DNA from: Alitta virens
Lineage: Eukaryota; Annelida; Polychaeta; Phyllodocida; Nereididae
Reading direction: 5' to 3'
DNA: 64,000 nucleotides
Assembly: GCA_932294295.1 (NCBI GenBank)
Contig: OW028582.1
Location: 5,823,515-5,887,514 of the forward strand
The notes beneath the pieces are model-generated. The model did no database searches. It worked only from the letters and a program-made list of their open reading frames with translations, and was not told where the DNA came from. Positions 23,372-34,557 of this stretch are shown here, in pieces (the first letter of the stretch is position 1; every line of letters begins with the position of its first letter). The position numbers and the translations under genes are program-made.

Positions 23372-23698
23372 AAGTCTAGAAGCCTAATGGTTAAGGCATC
23401 TGGTAATTTCACATTGACCAGCTCGGCTAAAGGTCCCGCGTTCGATCCCCGGCCCGACCCAGCCCGACCCGGCCCTCTTCATTAGCTACATCCCAGCTGC
23501 TGGATGTCTTTTGGATTAGGCGTTAAATTGGCGGTCCCTTGTACTCAGTGTCTATGCTGAGGCAAGTAAAAGATCCCATCCATGGGGTATATGTGTAACA
23601 TGAGTGGACTCCTCCGCTCTCTCGCCTCATCAATCTACCCTCGATAGTGGCAAGAACTTGCCTTAGAGGGCTGCACTTTCCACATCCATTTATCCATT
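23372..23698 (+). mobile_element. SINE-A, full length, tail type A1
   Basis: Box A-like 'gcctaatggttaaggc', a longer head than the 19361 copy, box B GTTCGATCCCC at about 23440, and a duplicated 'cccgaccc' spacer. The central domain and 'gaacttgccttagagggctg' follow, with a decayed ATCC tail. Confidence 0.85.
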
Positions 23699-23744
23699 CT
23701 GAGCCATCTTGCACATAATCATTCTGTCACTCGATTTTTAAACA

Positions 23745-23999
23745 TCATGAAGGCTGAACACTAATATCAGTCGACTGCGACAAACTTTGCCTTTTCGCAT
23801 TGTGGGTTTTTGTTCTCCGCATAATGGAGCGAATCATTTCCTTCATGATTACAGTTAGTGACGTGTCAAGTGGACGTTTCGGTCTAGTCTTTCTCCCGGC
23901 ATCTGAGATTATCATGGATGTATCTGAGGAGCTGGTCGCCTTGTCTAGCTGCTGAAAGATCTCTTTTATGGGCGATTTGACAACCATTTTCTTCTTCAT
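23745..23999 (-). CDS. Hypothetical 84-residue basic ORF
   Basis: The minus-strand frame opens with MKKKMVVKSPIKEIF, is rich in Lys, Arg, Ser and Thr, and alternates charged and hydrophobic residues in helix-like fashion. It contains no repeat-derived sequence and no low-complexity run, which sets it apart from most ORFs here. I recognise no family. It lies antisense inside the GT92 intron. It could be a nested gene, a relic exon of a mobile element, or chance. Confidence 0.25.
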   Translation of the reverse strand: MKKKMVVKSPIKEIFQQLDKATSSSDTSMIISDAGRKTRPKRPLDTSLTVIMKEMIRSIMRRTKTHNAKRQSLSQSTDISVQPS

Positions 24000-24372
24000 T
24001 ACCTTGAATGTTCCCCTGTTATGAGTTTTGAGATTACACCCGGCATCTTTGCTTATTATCTATGGCTATTTGGAAGCAGTTTTGTGATAGAACATAACTT
24101 TGGTGGGGCATATCTTCAGCGATATAGCCAGGGCCATTATATTATGCATTAATCATATGGTTAATACAATTTTATCACGGTCCCCAGGTCTCTAAATGGG
24201 TTTTAGCACCAAAATGCTCAACTCAAATGTAGTGGAAAAATTGTAATGGCGGTTTTGCTTCCTTGTTCAAATGAGAAAATGCGCTGGTGAATTTTTCCAA
24301 TATGGAAAATTAGAGTTGTGCTTATTTCATGATTACACGGTGCAATGTACAATGTGCTAATGGTGTTTCTAA
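24000..24372. other. Intron sequence without recognised features
   Basis: No supported feature. Confidence 0.4.
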
Positions 24373-24604
24373 AGCCCCTTTCACACTTAGCCGGTTTTGC
24401 CGTAGTGAACCCGTAGTATTACATAACGGTGACGTAACGCGCCTCCCGGCTCCAACCCGACGGATACCTGGCGATACCCGCCGGGTGACTCCTGGGACCC
24501 GTGGCCAAGCCGGGAAATTCTGGCCCGGTAGCTGGAAGAGCCATGCTTGCATAGCTCACCCATGGCAAACTCCCGAGTGTCAAAAAGGCCCGAAAAGTCA
24601 GCGA

Positions 24605-24690
24605 ATTACCCGTGGAAGCCAGCAGGTTACCCGTGGAAGCCGGCGGGTTACCCATGGAAGCCGGCGGGTTACCCGTGGAAGTCGACGAGT
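24605..24690 (+). repeat. 21-bp minisatellite inside the Harbinger-like MITE
   Basis: Four units of 'gaagcc.gcgggttacccgt' type with single-base changes. They belong to the MITE left arm. Confidence 0.8.
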
Positions 24691-25074
24691 TAATTGTCCC
24701 TAATTTTACCCGTAGTAAAGCCCGCGGTTTACTAGGAGTAAGCCGACGGGTAGTAGAAGTAACCCACCGAGTTGTAAGAGTAACTCGCCGACTGCTACCA
24801 GCGTCAACATCAGCATATGCTGCCTTCTCAGACGAACATCTCGCTTAATAATTGGTCTATCACGTATGGAATCAGTATGTACCATACTACAATTCAGTCT
24901 TATTTGACGAAATCAGACTTATATTATGAGAGCAGCAGCCTTTTAAAGTATATACAACCCCCCCCCCCCCCCTCCCTGCATACGCTGATGCTGACGCTGG
25001 TAGCAGTCGGTGAGTCACCCGTGGAACTCGGCGGATTACTCCTACTACCCGTTGGCTTACTTCTAGGACCCGTA

Positions 25075-25210
25075 GAACCCATCGAGTGACCCGTAGAACC
25101 CGCCAAGTGACCAGTATAACCCGCCGAGTGACCCGCCAAGTGACCCGCCGAGTCACCCGTAGAACCCGCCGAGTCACCCGTAGAACCCGCCGAGTCACCT
25201 GTAGAACCCT
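25075..25210 (-). repeat. 21-bp/12-bp minisatellite inside the Harbinger-like MITE
   Basis: Units 'tagaacccgccgagt.accc' alternate with a shorter 'tgacccgcc.ag' form in the right arm. The opposite-strand ORFs with VLRVTRRV or GSTGDSA repeats are translations of it. Confidence 0.8.
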
Positions 25211-25499
25211 TTTTGCCACCAGAATCCGTCGCCAACCCCCGGCGAAAAAAGCTGTTGCATAACCGTTATGTAATACTACGGGTTCACTACGGCAAAACCG
25301 GTTAAGTGTGAAAGGGGCATAAACGTTTTATTTATCCTTTTTAACGCGGTAATCTTTTCCTTGCACACTGAAATATAATGTTTTGCATTTTGATGAGAAT
25401 GTCACTTGTCTTGTTACACTAAGAAAGATATTTAGTCTATTTGATCATGTGGCACAGATAACGATGAGATGGTAAGACAGCACCCCCAGCTGTCATAGA

Positions 25500-25685
25500 A
25501 CTACTGTAACATGAGATGTTAAATTGGAGGTGCCTTTACTCGGTGTCTATGCTGAGGCAAGTAAAAGATCCCACTCGGGCGGTAAATGTAAGATGGGTGG
25601 ACTCCTCTTTCTCTCAGCTTATCAATCAACCATAGTTAGCGGCAATAACTTGAATTAGAGGAATGCACCTTCCATATCTATAGAT
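25500..25685 (+). mobile_element. SINE-A, 5'-truncated, tail type A1
   Basis: Begins at 'atgagatgttaaattggagg'. The central domain and 'ataacttgaattagaggaat' are diverged, and it ends 'cttccatatctatag'. The tRNA head is missing. Confidence 0.75.
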
Positions 25686-25706
25686 CAACAGATGGTGTCG
25701 AATTTT

Positions 25707-25798
25707 ATAGGAAAACCACAACTCGTCACTGATCTGTTTGACAGATTAGACGAGTCTGATCCGTCAAACAGATCCGGGACGAGTTGTGGTTTTCCTAT
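25707..25798. repeat. Strong hairpin with about 36-bp arms
   Basis: The left arm 'ataggaaaaccacaactcgt' onward to 'gatctgtttgac' pairs with the right arm starting 'gtcaaacagatc' and ending 'ttgtggttttcctat'. There are about three mismatches and a 20-base loop. It is unlike MITE-P. It could be a foldback element or an expressed hairpin RNA. Confidence 0.75.
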
Positions 25799-26218
25799 TA
25801 TTGGCATTTGGAACTTAAAATTTTAAAATCGGATGAAAATTTACGAAGTTATCGAAAAAAAAAGAAGTAAACAAAGCTAGGCTATATTTCGAATGGGAAC
25901 AAGACTGAATGCAGCGTCAACAGCGTCATGAACGTCTTCGGTTCGTGATTATTTGAAGCCAGAAGTCTACAATTATGGTCCGATTTTCACAATTTCAATT
26001 TGATTTTGTAGCTATATCGATTCATTTATTCTTAGAATATCAGGTTGGCATCAATCTGTCACATCAACTGTAGTCAAGCTGGCATTTTTACGGCTGTGCA
26101 CGTTTCGTCCTTACACAACGGCTTGAGTTTCCATATTTGCGCAATGCATGAACATCATTCTGTGTGGTATGAAAAGTAGATCACCCGGCCCGTTTCACCT
26201 GTTAGTGCATATGGTATC
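25799..26218. other. Intron sequence without recognised features
   Basis: No supported feature. Confidence 0.4.
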
Positions 26219-26310
26219 AGGGGCGGATTTAGAGGGGGTCAAGGGGGTCCTGACTCCCCTTTTCCCTGGCAAAAATGCCCCCCGGACCCTCCTAGCAGGA
26301 TCCGAAGATC
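26219..26310 (+). mobile_element. Possible hAT-type MITE end
   Basis: 'caggggcggatttagagggg' closely resembles the terminal repeats of many hAT-derived MITEs (CAGGGGCGGATCCAG type). The GC-rich text that follows fits, but no matching opposite end was found, so it is a fragment at best. Confidence 0.35.
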
Positions 26311-26463
26311 CTAGATCACCCCCTGGGTATGACTGCAATTGGGAAATTAAATATCATACTTCAAACTGGAAATGTAAAATCTAAACCAAGATAAGGGATG
26401 TTCGGTAATAACGGACTAGTCCATGCCTTTACAGGTTGTTCATCAGTCAAAATAGCCCAGTTA

Positions 26464-28407
26464 AGACTTTAACTTTAACGTCCAAATAGAATGAGGTCAA
26501 TATTTCAATTCCACATTGAATGGAAATATAAAGACCTGCCAGAAAATGGTGGATCCATATCGCGTCATTTTAATTAAAACAAAACACATTAAGCAATGAC
26601 AGCAGAGAGCAAAAAGCATGACAGAAAATGGTTTGGCAATGAATACTAACCTTTTCAAATGAGTTTCGCCCTATTGTTCCAATACCATTGTCCGGTATTT
26701 TGTTCTTTAATGGCAGCTATGATTACACTACGGAATATCTGCAAACCATCATTATCACATTTGGAAATTGAGGTAGTTAGGGTTTGTGATATTGCAAGCA
26801 AATCGGTGAGCAAAACGGCTGAACATGCTATTCTTTTCTATCCTATTCTATTATATTCTGCTAATTTCTTACTGTTATCAAGTACAATGTAATGTGCTTC
26901 TGCTATTCTACTTTTTGTGCTTCCCTTTCATCTCTACTGTCTTGTTTTTGTTTTCTTTGTCTTTTTTCAGTCTTTTTCACAACAGCCAGCCCTTCCTATC
27001 CATCACGCTGAATAGATGATGAGTTCACAAACTGTTATCCGCACACTAGCATCCTATTAAGGAGGCTGGGCAAAACTCAATTTGAGAAAATGATACAAGA
27101 ATGTATTTCCGGTATTTCCAGGTTACATATGATAGCTTCTGTTTTTCTCTCTTGGTCTATTGTTTTGTAGTCAGTATTATATTAATTTGATTAAAGGACA
27201 TTGCAAACACAAGACTGCTTCAACTCGAACATTGTGCACGACATCCTAATCGTTAGTTATGATTATAAATATCTTCATTTCCTTTTTCTTTGTTTAGCAC
27301 ACAGCTTTCATAACTCACTATGCCAGTCAGGCTTGGCCAACATCACTGGATTCCGTGACATTTTGCCCAAAAGCAGAATATATAGCACATTTGCATCATA
27401 GAATTGGATGGAAGGATTTCCATGAAATCTAAAAGGGCTAAATTGTGATCAGTTTGCTCAAAACAGAAAGGATTTAGTTCAGCAGCGTGTATTGGCATAA
27501 AATGTAATGTGCCTGTGGGGAATTATTGTAGAAATGTACGCCAAACAATATAACCCTGCAATTTTAGTGTGTAATGCTGCCATGCACTTCTTATATGCAC
27601 ACTATCTCATTAGAATTGTCAATATCAATCAAAAACAATAGTGGATGGTGAGGAGTCCAACATAGACTTTTGTGGGATAAAGAAAGTCTAATTTTTCAGA
27701 ATCCCGCAAAACTCAATGTTGTGTGACAAACCATACACACCATAAGCCATTGCCTATGTTCTACACTCATTGTACAACATGCTCTGCAGCCATCCAGCAT
27801 ACTCGGTAGCCATCCAGCATAATCTACATGTACAGTCATTCAACATGTACTGCAGCCGTCCAACATACTCTGTAGTCATCCAAAATATGCACATTCTGGA
27901 TGACAATGAAGCATTGTGATTAGCTCAGCACAGCTGGTCAGAAAATAGAAAAACTTTATGTGACAAATAATTTGCTTCTGTTCGTGCTTTTACGTAATTT
28001 CTGGAATAAAGTTGTGAAGATGAGTTTCATAACTATTCGAACATCTCATAGATTTTCTAATATTTGCTTGACAGGCAGATTAGGCTTTGAAGTTCATTGT
28101 GCTAGAATGTTTAGTAGATTAGCTTTGTTGCATTGCTATTGAGCCTCGGAATAATAAGAATGCTTTGATGCTATGATAAAAGTATAAATGCAAAAACAAC
28201 ATTATTTAAAGGCAACAAAATCTGCGCAGCTCTCTGGAGCAGTTTTAATCAAACACCGAATTCTAGTTTGTCATAAAACGCCAAATTGATGGATAATTAA
28301 GTCTTAAATATGCGTGAATTCCCTCCAAAATGGCTCATTTTGCAAGTTGCCTTAACTAATATTGGAGTTTGTTGTCTCTCTCCTTTTTGTATAATGTTGT
28401 AGAAATC
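26464..28407 (+). repeat. Tandem duplication, unit 1
   Basis: Nearly identical to 28831-30954, both starting 'agactttaac' and ending 'atgttgtagaaatc'. Lower similarity continues to about 28620 and 31160, so the repeat period is about 2.37 kb. The unit contains a short TTCTA run (26825-26862), a block of degenerate 'cagccatccagcatac' repeats (27775-27890) and no supported gene. A 66-aa frame at 27201 is kept in both copies with one residue changed, but flanking non-coding bases are equally conserved. Confidence 0.85.
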
Positions 28408-28830
28408 GACAAACAGTTGATTTAGAGGTTCAATGCAGTTGCTGCTTCCTTCAATGCTGGTGCATTATATTGACCTTGAATTTTGAAAAACCAAGTGAAG
28501 GTGGCCAGGAACAATGCTACAGTTATCAAAGTGGTAGGTTTAAAAATATGAAGATGACTTCAGGGAAAACATTTTATGCTGCACTTCTGCTACATTGTGA
28601 GATACTTGTCACCAGACTGTTATTCAACACTTATTGAGTAAATACACAACCGCAAGACATTATAGCAATTATAGTGGAGGTTAGGAGTCCAACACAGAAA
28701 TTATTAGAGTTATATTTGTTGAGGAAAGGTTATATTGGTTGAGGCAAATGTGGGGAGAAATATAGAATTTCAAGAAAGGTAATCTATGCCAGAAGCACTC
28801 TGTTTGCAATGTTGCCAGTGGTTACAGTGA

Positions 28831-30954
28831 AGACTTTAACTTTTACGTTGAAATAGAAAGAGGACAATATTTCAATTTCACATTGAATGGAAATATAAAG
28901 ACCCTGCCAGAAAATGGCGATTCCATATCGCCTCATTTTAATTAAAACAAAACACATTAAGCAATGACAGCAGAGAGCAAAAAACATGACAGAAAATGTT
29001 TTGGCAATGAATACCAACTCTTTCAAATGGGTTTTGTCCAATTGTTCCCATACAATTGTCCGGTATTCTCCTGGAAATTTTGCTCTTCAATGTCTGCTGT
29101 GATTACACTACCGAATATCTACAAACCTGCTGAATCATATTTGGGAAGTGAGGTTATGGTTTGCGTTATTGCAAGGAAATCAGTGAGCAAAACGGCTGAA
29201 CATTCTATTCTATTCTCTTCTCTTCTCTTCTATTCTATTCTATTCTATTCTATTCTATTCTATTCTATTCTATTCTATTATTTTCTATTCTATTTTTTTC
29301 TATCCTATCCTATTCTATCATATTCTATTCTATTCTCTTCTATTCTCTTATATTCTATTCTATTCTCTTCTATTCTCTATTCTTTTCTATCCTATTTTAT
29401 TCTATTCTACATATTTCTTATTGTTATCAAGTACAATGTAATGTCCTCCTGCTATTCTACTTTTTGTGCTCCCCTTTTATTACTTTTGTCTTTTTTTGTT
29501 TTCTTTGTCTTTTTTCAGTCTTTTTCACAACAGCCAGCCCTTCCTATCCATCACGCTGAATAGATGATGAGTTCACCAACTGTTATCCGCACACTAGCAT
29601 CCTATTAAGGAGGCTGGGCAAAACTAAATTTGAGAAAACGATACAAGAATGTATTTCCGGTATTTCCAGGTTACATATGATAGCTTCTGTTTCTCTCTTG
29701 GTCTATTGTTTTGTAGTCAGTATTATATTAATTTGATTAAAGGACATTGCAAACACAAGACTGCTTCAACTCGAACATTGTGCATGACATCCTAATCCTT
29801 AGTTATGACTATAAATATCTTCATTTCCTTTTTCTTTGTTTAGCACACAGCTTTCATAACTCACTATGCCAGTCAGGCTTGGCCAACATCACTGGATTCC
29901 GTGACATTTTGCCCAAAAGCAGAATATATAGCACATTTGCATCATAGAATTGGATGGAAGGATTTCCATGAAATCTAAAAGGGCTAAATTGTGATCAGTT
30001 TGCTCAAAACAGAAAGGATTTAGTTCAGCAGCGTGTATTAATTGGCATAAAATGTAATGTGCCTGTGGGGAATTATTGTAGAAATGTACGCCAAACAATA
30101 TAACCCTGCAATGTTAGTGTGTAATGCTGCCATGCACTTCTTATATGCACACTATCTCATTAGAATTGTCAATATCAATCAAAAACAATAGTGGATGGTG
30201 AGGAGTCTAACATAGACTTTTGTGGGATAAAGAAAGTCTAATTTTTCAGAATCCCGCAAAACTCAATGTTGTGTGACAAACCATACACACCATAAGCCAT
30301 TGCCTATGTTCTACACTCATTGTACAACATGCTCTGCAGCCATCCAGCATACTCGGTAGCCATCCAGCATAATCTACATGTACAGTCATTCAACATGTAT
30401 TGCAGCCGTCCAACATACTCTGTAGTCATCCAAAATATGCACATGCTGGATGACAATGAAGCATTGTGATTAGCTCAGCACAGCTGGTCAGAGAATAGAA
30501 AAACTTTATGTGACAAATAATTTGCTTCTGTTCGTGCTTTAACGTAAATTCTGGAATAAAGTTGTGAAGATGCGTTTCATAACTATTCGAACATCACATA
30601 GATTTTCTAATATTTGCTTGACAGGCAGATTAGGCTTTGAAGTTCATTGTGCTAGAATGTTTAGTAGATTAGCTTTGTTGCGTTGCTATTGAGCCTCGGA
30701 ATGATTAGAATGCATTGATGATACGAAAAAAATATAAATGCAAAAGAACATTATTTAAAGGCAACAAAATCTGCAGCTCTCTGGAGCAGTTTTAATCAAA
30801 CGCCGAATTCTATTTTGTCATAAAACGCCAAATTGACGGATAATTAAGTCTTTAATATGCGTGAATTCTCTCCAAAATGGCTCATTTTGCAAGTTGCTTT
30901 TAAGAATAATGGAGTTTGTTGTCTCTCTCATAATTGTTTAATGTTGTAGAAATC
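28831..30954 (+). repeat. Tandem duplication, unit 2
   Basis: Second copy of 26464-28407. It differs by small indels (for example an extra ATTA near 30037) and by a much expanded (TTCTA)n array. Conservation across the unit suggests a fairly recent event. Confidence 0.85.
29205..29412 (+). repeat. (TTCTA)n array, expanded in duplication unit 2
   Basis: About 200 bp of TTCTA/TCTTC pentamers where unit 1 has under 40 bp. The 199-aa ORF across it is Phe/Tyr/Ser/Leu repeat translation. Confidence 0.95.
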
Positions 30955-31815
30955 ATGATGAAATTTTTGCTTCAGTGCTGGGAGTATTCCAAACTGATAC
31001 ATTGTATTGGGTTCGAATCTTGAAAAACAAAGTTTAGGTGATCACGGAACAACAAAATCTACACAGAAATATGCAATGTTACTTTTTTCAAAGTTATAGG
31101 TGGTTGAGCAATTTTATAATACAGCGCTTCTGCTACATAGTGAAACATAATAAGTGCAAATATTCTCTGTAGTTTTCATGTTGTTTGATTGAAATAAACA
31201 GCAGAAATTATAGGAAACTGGCAAAAAGTAAGCTATTGGACACTGACAAATATAATTGTTTAGTTGTTTAACTCTGGGCTGATGAACTTATTGTGGATGG
31301 CGGCGAAAACTGTGTCAACAAAATTCTGTCATGAGTAATAATATAAACAAAATCCCACTGAAACAGGTGCATTCATCAGCTACATGTGCATATGTCGAGA
31401 TGTAATGTATTGGTAAAATTTCTATACTGTTCAATATTGTGTGTGAAAATATATTTCCATATTTCCATTCGCTGATAATATACCTACACCATGTAGTATA
31501 TTCAGACAAACAATAACAAAGGAATACCACAAGGATCTATGCTTAGACCTACAACACACAGCAAGTTTCCATATGGGACGAATTCATTGTCTGTCATCTT
31601 GGAGACATCTGTAGCTCTCAAGATCTAGTTGTAGGCTGCAGAAAATTGGATATTTCATGATTTACTTCTGGGAGGGCCCCCAAAGCTACAATGCTCTAGC
31701 GTTCCTCTACAGACAGCCTTAGTGTACATTCCACACTACGCTGAGATATGTCACCAAGCAAGCAGCTAGATCGATTTGAAACCTTCTATTTGTAATAGCT
31801 GTATAATACCTTGCA
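30955..31815. other. Diverged end of the duplication plus unique intron sequence
   Basis: To about 31160 there is faint similarity to 28440-28620 ('cttctgctaca.tgtga'). Beyond that nothing is recognised. Confidence 0.4.
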
Positions 31816-31816
31816 A

Positions 31817-31818
31817 TA

Positions 31819-31882
<64 letters not shown>
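31817..31882. repeat. (TA)n dinucleotide repeat
   Basis: An almost pure TA array of about 65 bp. It is followed by two copies of 'attatacaaggtatataagg' (about 31908-31952). Confidence 0.95.
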
Positions 31883-31886
<4 letters not shown>

Positions 31887-31964
31887 GTTTATTATACACT
31901 TGAATTATTATACAAGGTATATAAGGGAATTATTATACAAGGTATATAAGGGAAATCAATACAT

Positions 31965-32150
31965 TGCAGGGTGGGTGAGACAGGCTTTGCATCCTATATT
32001 TTTGCACCAGATATGGTTGATCAGGACAGGCAGGTGCCAAGGCAATGAGGCGTATGATGAAGCAACCTTCTAACATGGGCTGGATTTGAACCCAGGACCC
32101 AGTGGTCGGTAGCCCAGTATGTTGCCATTGAGCTTAGCCCTTGCTCACCT
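31965..32150 (-). mobile_element. SINE-C
   Basis: On the minus strand: 'gcaatgg/caacatactgggct', box B 'gggttcaaatccagcccat', then 'ccttggcacctgcctgtcct' and 'gcaaaaatataggatgcaa'. The 5' head is worn at about 32130-32150. Confidence 0.75.
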
Positions 32151-32740
32151 GGCAATATGAAGAATGCATAATACTCCTGAGCAGCCTTTGCAGGGGCCGG
32201 CATGTTGGAACAGCGGTTCATCATAATCATTCAGCGGGGATGCTGTTTCAAGAGAATTTTGATCGATCGGACGTTTTCAAAAATTAAGCCCTGTCTCCCA
32301 CTTGCTGAGAATTTACAGAACGTAATCACATCAGATGCTCACAATTTGATTTGAAAGCAGACGAAAAAGGCAGAAGAAGTAAAAAAGGGAATGCGGAATC
32401 CTGCCCCAATGTTGAAGGGTTACACTACCAAAGGGCCAGTGTAATTATGGCGGTCTATTCTAGACCGTCAATATTTCAGCGGTCTCATAACTTGGTCATA
32501 TAAGAGGCGCTGGTATAAACTTGAGCTCATCTTTCAAGACCCGGCTCACGGAAAGGCTGTGTTCTGTGAGTGACACATTAATTAGGTAAAGAGATGAAGT
32601 GTTTTTTTTTTGTTCTCGGTTGTAACCATGGCCTCTAATTTAAGAGGAGTCTGTTGGCCCGGCGTCTTATGGAGACCGGCGCTAATTCGAGTCCGGCCGG
32701 GGTTAATACTGCATGTGCCCTGCTCGGATAATAAGAATGA
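32151..32740. promoter_or_regulatory. Unique segment, candidate conserved non-coding element
   Basis: About 550 bp free of recognised repeats, with a balanced composition and no ORF. It has 'attaattaggtaaag' near 32577, 'tgtaattatggcggtcta' near 32440 with an inverted 'tagaccgtca' beside it, and 'accggcgctaattcgagtcc'. These fit a regulatory element. The function is inferred. Confidence 0.25.
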
Positions 32741-33337
32741 TTATTGATACAAATGTATCTCCATTGGATAAGTAATACAAATCTCCCTTTGATTAGCTTT
32801 TAGACTATAATTGGATTTTCATTCGAAAGCTCGGATAATGTGACAAACTTATAAACAAAAATTGTAAACTGCAGATTATTCTAAATTATGACTTCCCTCA
32901 AAATTTATTGCTAATCATTTAATTATGTTAGACATAATTATATAGTTCTGATAGCCCAGGCCTAGATCTATTATAGACCTGGTTTATAATCAAGAAAATG
33001 CTGCAATATCTTCAGCATTTATTACATCGATATATGCTGGCCCTAAAATAAGGTTTCGAACTCATGGCTCTCATCAGTTCATCGTTTTATCACGGTGATA
33101 AGATATCAGCCTTGGTGGCACATGCAAGCCCTTCAGTTTACAGTTGATGCAGTAATATTGTTGACTGTCATCCTCTGTCAATCAGACCCCAACAACTGTT
33201 GCTCAGCTGGTCAAGACTCTTCCACTCCAACTATCGATTTTCCGAGTCATATGCATTAACTCTGCAGCCTCCGTGACTTGGGTATGTGGCCTGCAGGCAA
33301 GAAATACCACTGGACCAATGGCCAAGGAGAGATACTC
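32741..33337. other. Intron sequence without recognised features
   Basis: No supported feature. Confidence 0.45.
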
Positions 33338-33628
33338 ACATCTATCTATCTTCTGTATATCTGTCTATTCATCTATCTGTCTGTTCTGTCTATCTATCAG
33401 TCTATCTATATGTCTGTCTGTCTGTCTGTCGATCTAGCAATCTATCTATCTATCTAGCTATCTATCCATCTGTCTATCTAGCAATCTATCTAGCAATCTA
33501 TCTATCTATCTATCTGTCTGGCTGTCTATCTATTTGTCTTTCTATCTATCTATCTGTCTATTTATCTATCTGTCTGTTCTGTCTATCTATCAGACTATCT
33601 ATATGTCTGTCTGTCTGTCGATCTAGCA

Positions 33629-33668
<40 letters not shown>

Positions 33669-34269
33669 GTCTATCTAGCTATCTATCCATCTGTCTATCT
33701 AGCTATCTATCTAGCAATCTATCTATCTATCTATCTATCTATCTGTCTAGCTGTCCATTTGTCTATCTATCTATATATCTGTCTATTTATCTGTCTATCT
33801 TTCTATCTATCTATCTATCAATCTATCTATCATCTATCTATCCATCTAACTATCTGTCTAGTTGTCTAGCTGTCTGTCTGTCTATCTATCTGTCTATCTG
33901 TCTATCAGTCTGTTCTGTCTATTTATCTGTCTATTTATCTATCTGTCTATCTATCAGACTATCTATATGTCTATCTGTCTGTCTGTCTGTCGATCTAACT
34001 ATCTATATATCTATCTATCTATCTATCTATCTATCTACCTATCCATCTGTCTATCTAGCTATCTATCTAGCAATCTATCTAGCAATCTATCTGTCTATCT
34101 GTCTATCTATCTGTCTACCTGTCTTTTTGTCTATCTATCTATCTGTCTATTTATCTGTCTAGATTTCTATCTGTTTGTCTATCTATCTGTATGGCTGTCT
34201 ATCTATCTATCTATCTGTCTATCTATCTATCTGTATATCTGTCTATTTATCTATCTGTCTATCTATCTT

Positions 34270-34311
<42 letters not shown>

Positions 34312-34406
34312 CATCTATCTATCTGTCTAGTTGTCTGGCTGTCTGTCTGTCTATCTATCTGTCTTTCTATCTATCTGTCTATCTGTCTATCAGTCTGTTC
34401 TGTCTA

Positions 34407-34444
<38 letters not shown>

Positions 34445-34475
34445 CATCTAAAAGGCATCTATCCATCTATCTATC
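33338..34475 (+). repeat. 1.1-kb (TATC)n/(TGTC)n compound satellite
   Basis: The largest simple array in the window. Its higher-order structure is visible: a block with 'tctgttctgtctatctatca', 'agactatctatatgtctgtc' and 'gatctagcaatctatc' recurs at about 33380, 33565 and 33910. The Tyr/Leu/Ser/Ile/Cys ORFs of 130 and 207 codons are repeat translation. Confidence 0.97.
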
Positions 34476-34510
34476 TCCCAGATAGCTATGTGGGAGACGT
34501 CGGGCCGACA

Positions 34511-34557
34511 TCTATCCTATCCTATCCTATCCTATCCTATCCTAGCCTATCCTATAT
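34511..34557 (+). repeat. (TATCC)n array
   Basis: Nine to ten pentamers closely follow the tetranucleotide satellite. Confidence 0.95.

Larger units (their letters stand above)
24373..25319. mobile_element. PIF/Harbinger-like MITE, 947 bp, TAA target duplication
   Basis: Terminal inverted repeats of about 55 bp start AGCCCCTTTCACAC and include 'ccggttttgccgtagtgaac' and 'ccgtagtattacataacgg'. TAA flanks both sides (24370-24372 and 25320-25322). A 3-bp TWA duplication is characteristic of PIF/Harbinger. Inside each arm are GC-rich 21-bp tandem units of the form 'gaagccggcgggttacccgt' and, on the other side, their complement-like 'tagaacccgccgagt'. The centre has 'cagacgaacatctcgcttaa' as in the larger relative at 52694. 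There is no transposase. Confidence 0.8.

Noticed and set aside
24329..25235. Several ORFs with repeated RVTRGSRR, VLRVTRRV or GSTGDSA units
   Set aside because: They are translations of the 21-bp minisatellite inside the Harbinger-like MITE and occur in many frames on both strands.
28964..29563. 199-codon ORF with Phe/Tyr/Ser/Leu runs
   Set aside because: Its centre is the TTCTA array, which is nearly absent in the sister duplication unit, so the frame is not conserved.
27201..29947. 66-codon ORF kept in both duplication units with one residue changed
   Set aside because: Surrounding non-coding bases are equally conserved, so the frame is preserved only because the duplication is recent.
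33338..34475. Array superficially like a CRISPR or satellite with spacers
   Set aside because: Units are 4 bp with substitutions; there are no constant repeat-spacer lengths, and this is animal DNA.
33286..34485. ORFs of 130 and 207 codons in overlapping frames
   Set aside because: Both are translation of the tetranucleotide satellite; a 4-bp unit gives open frames by chance when no stop word occurs.
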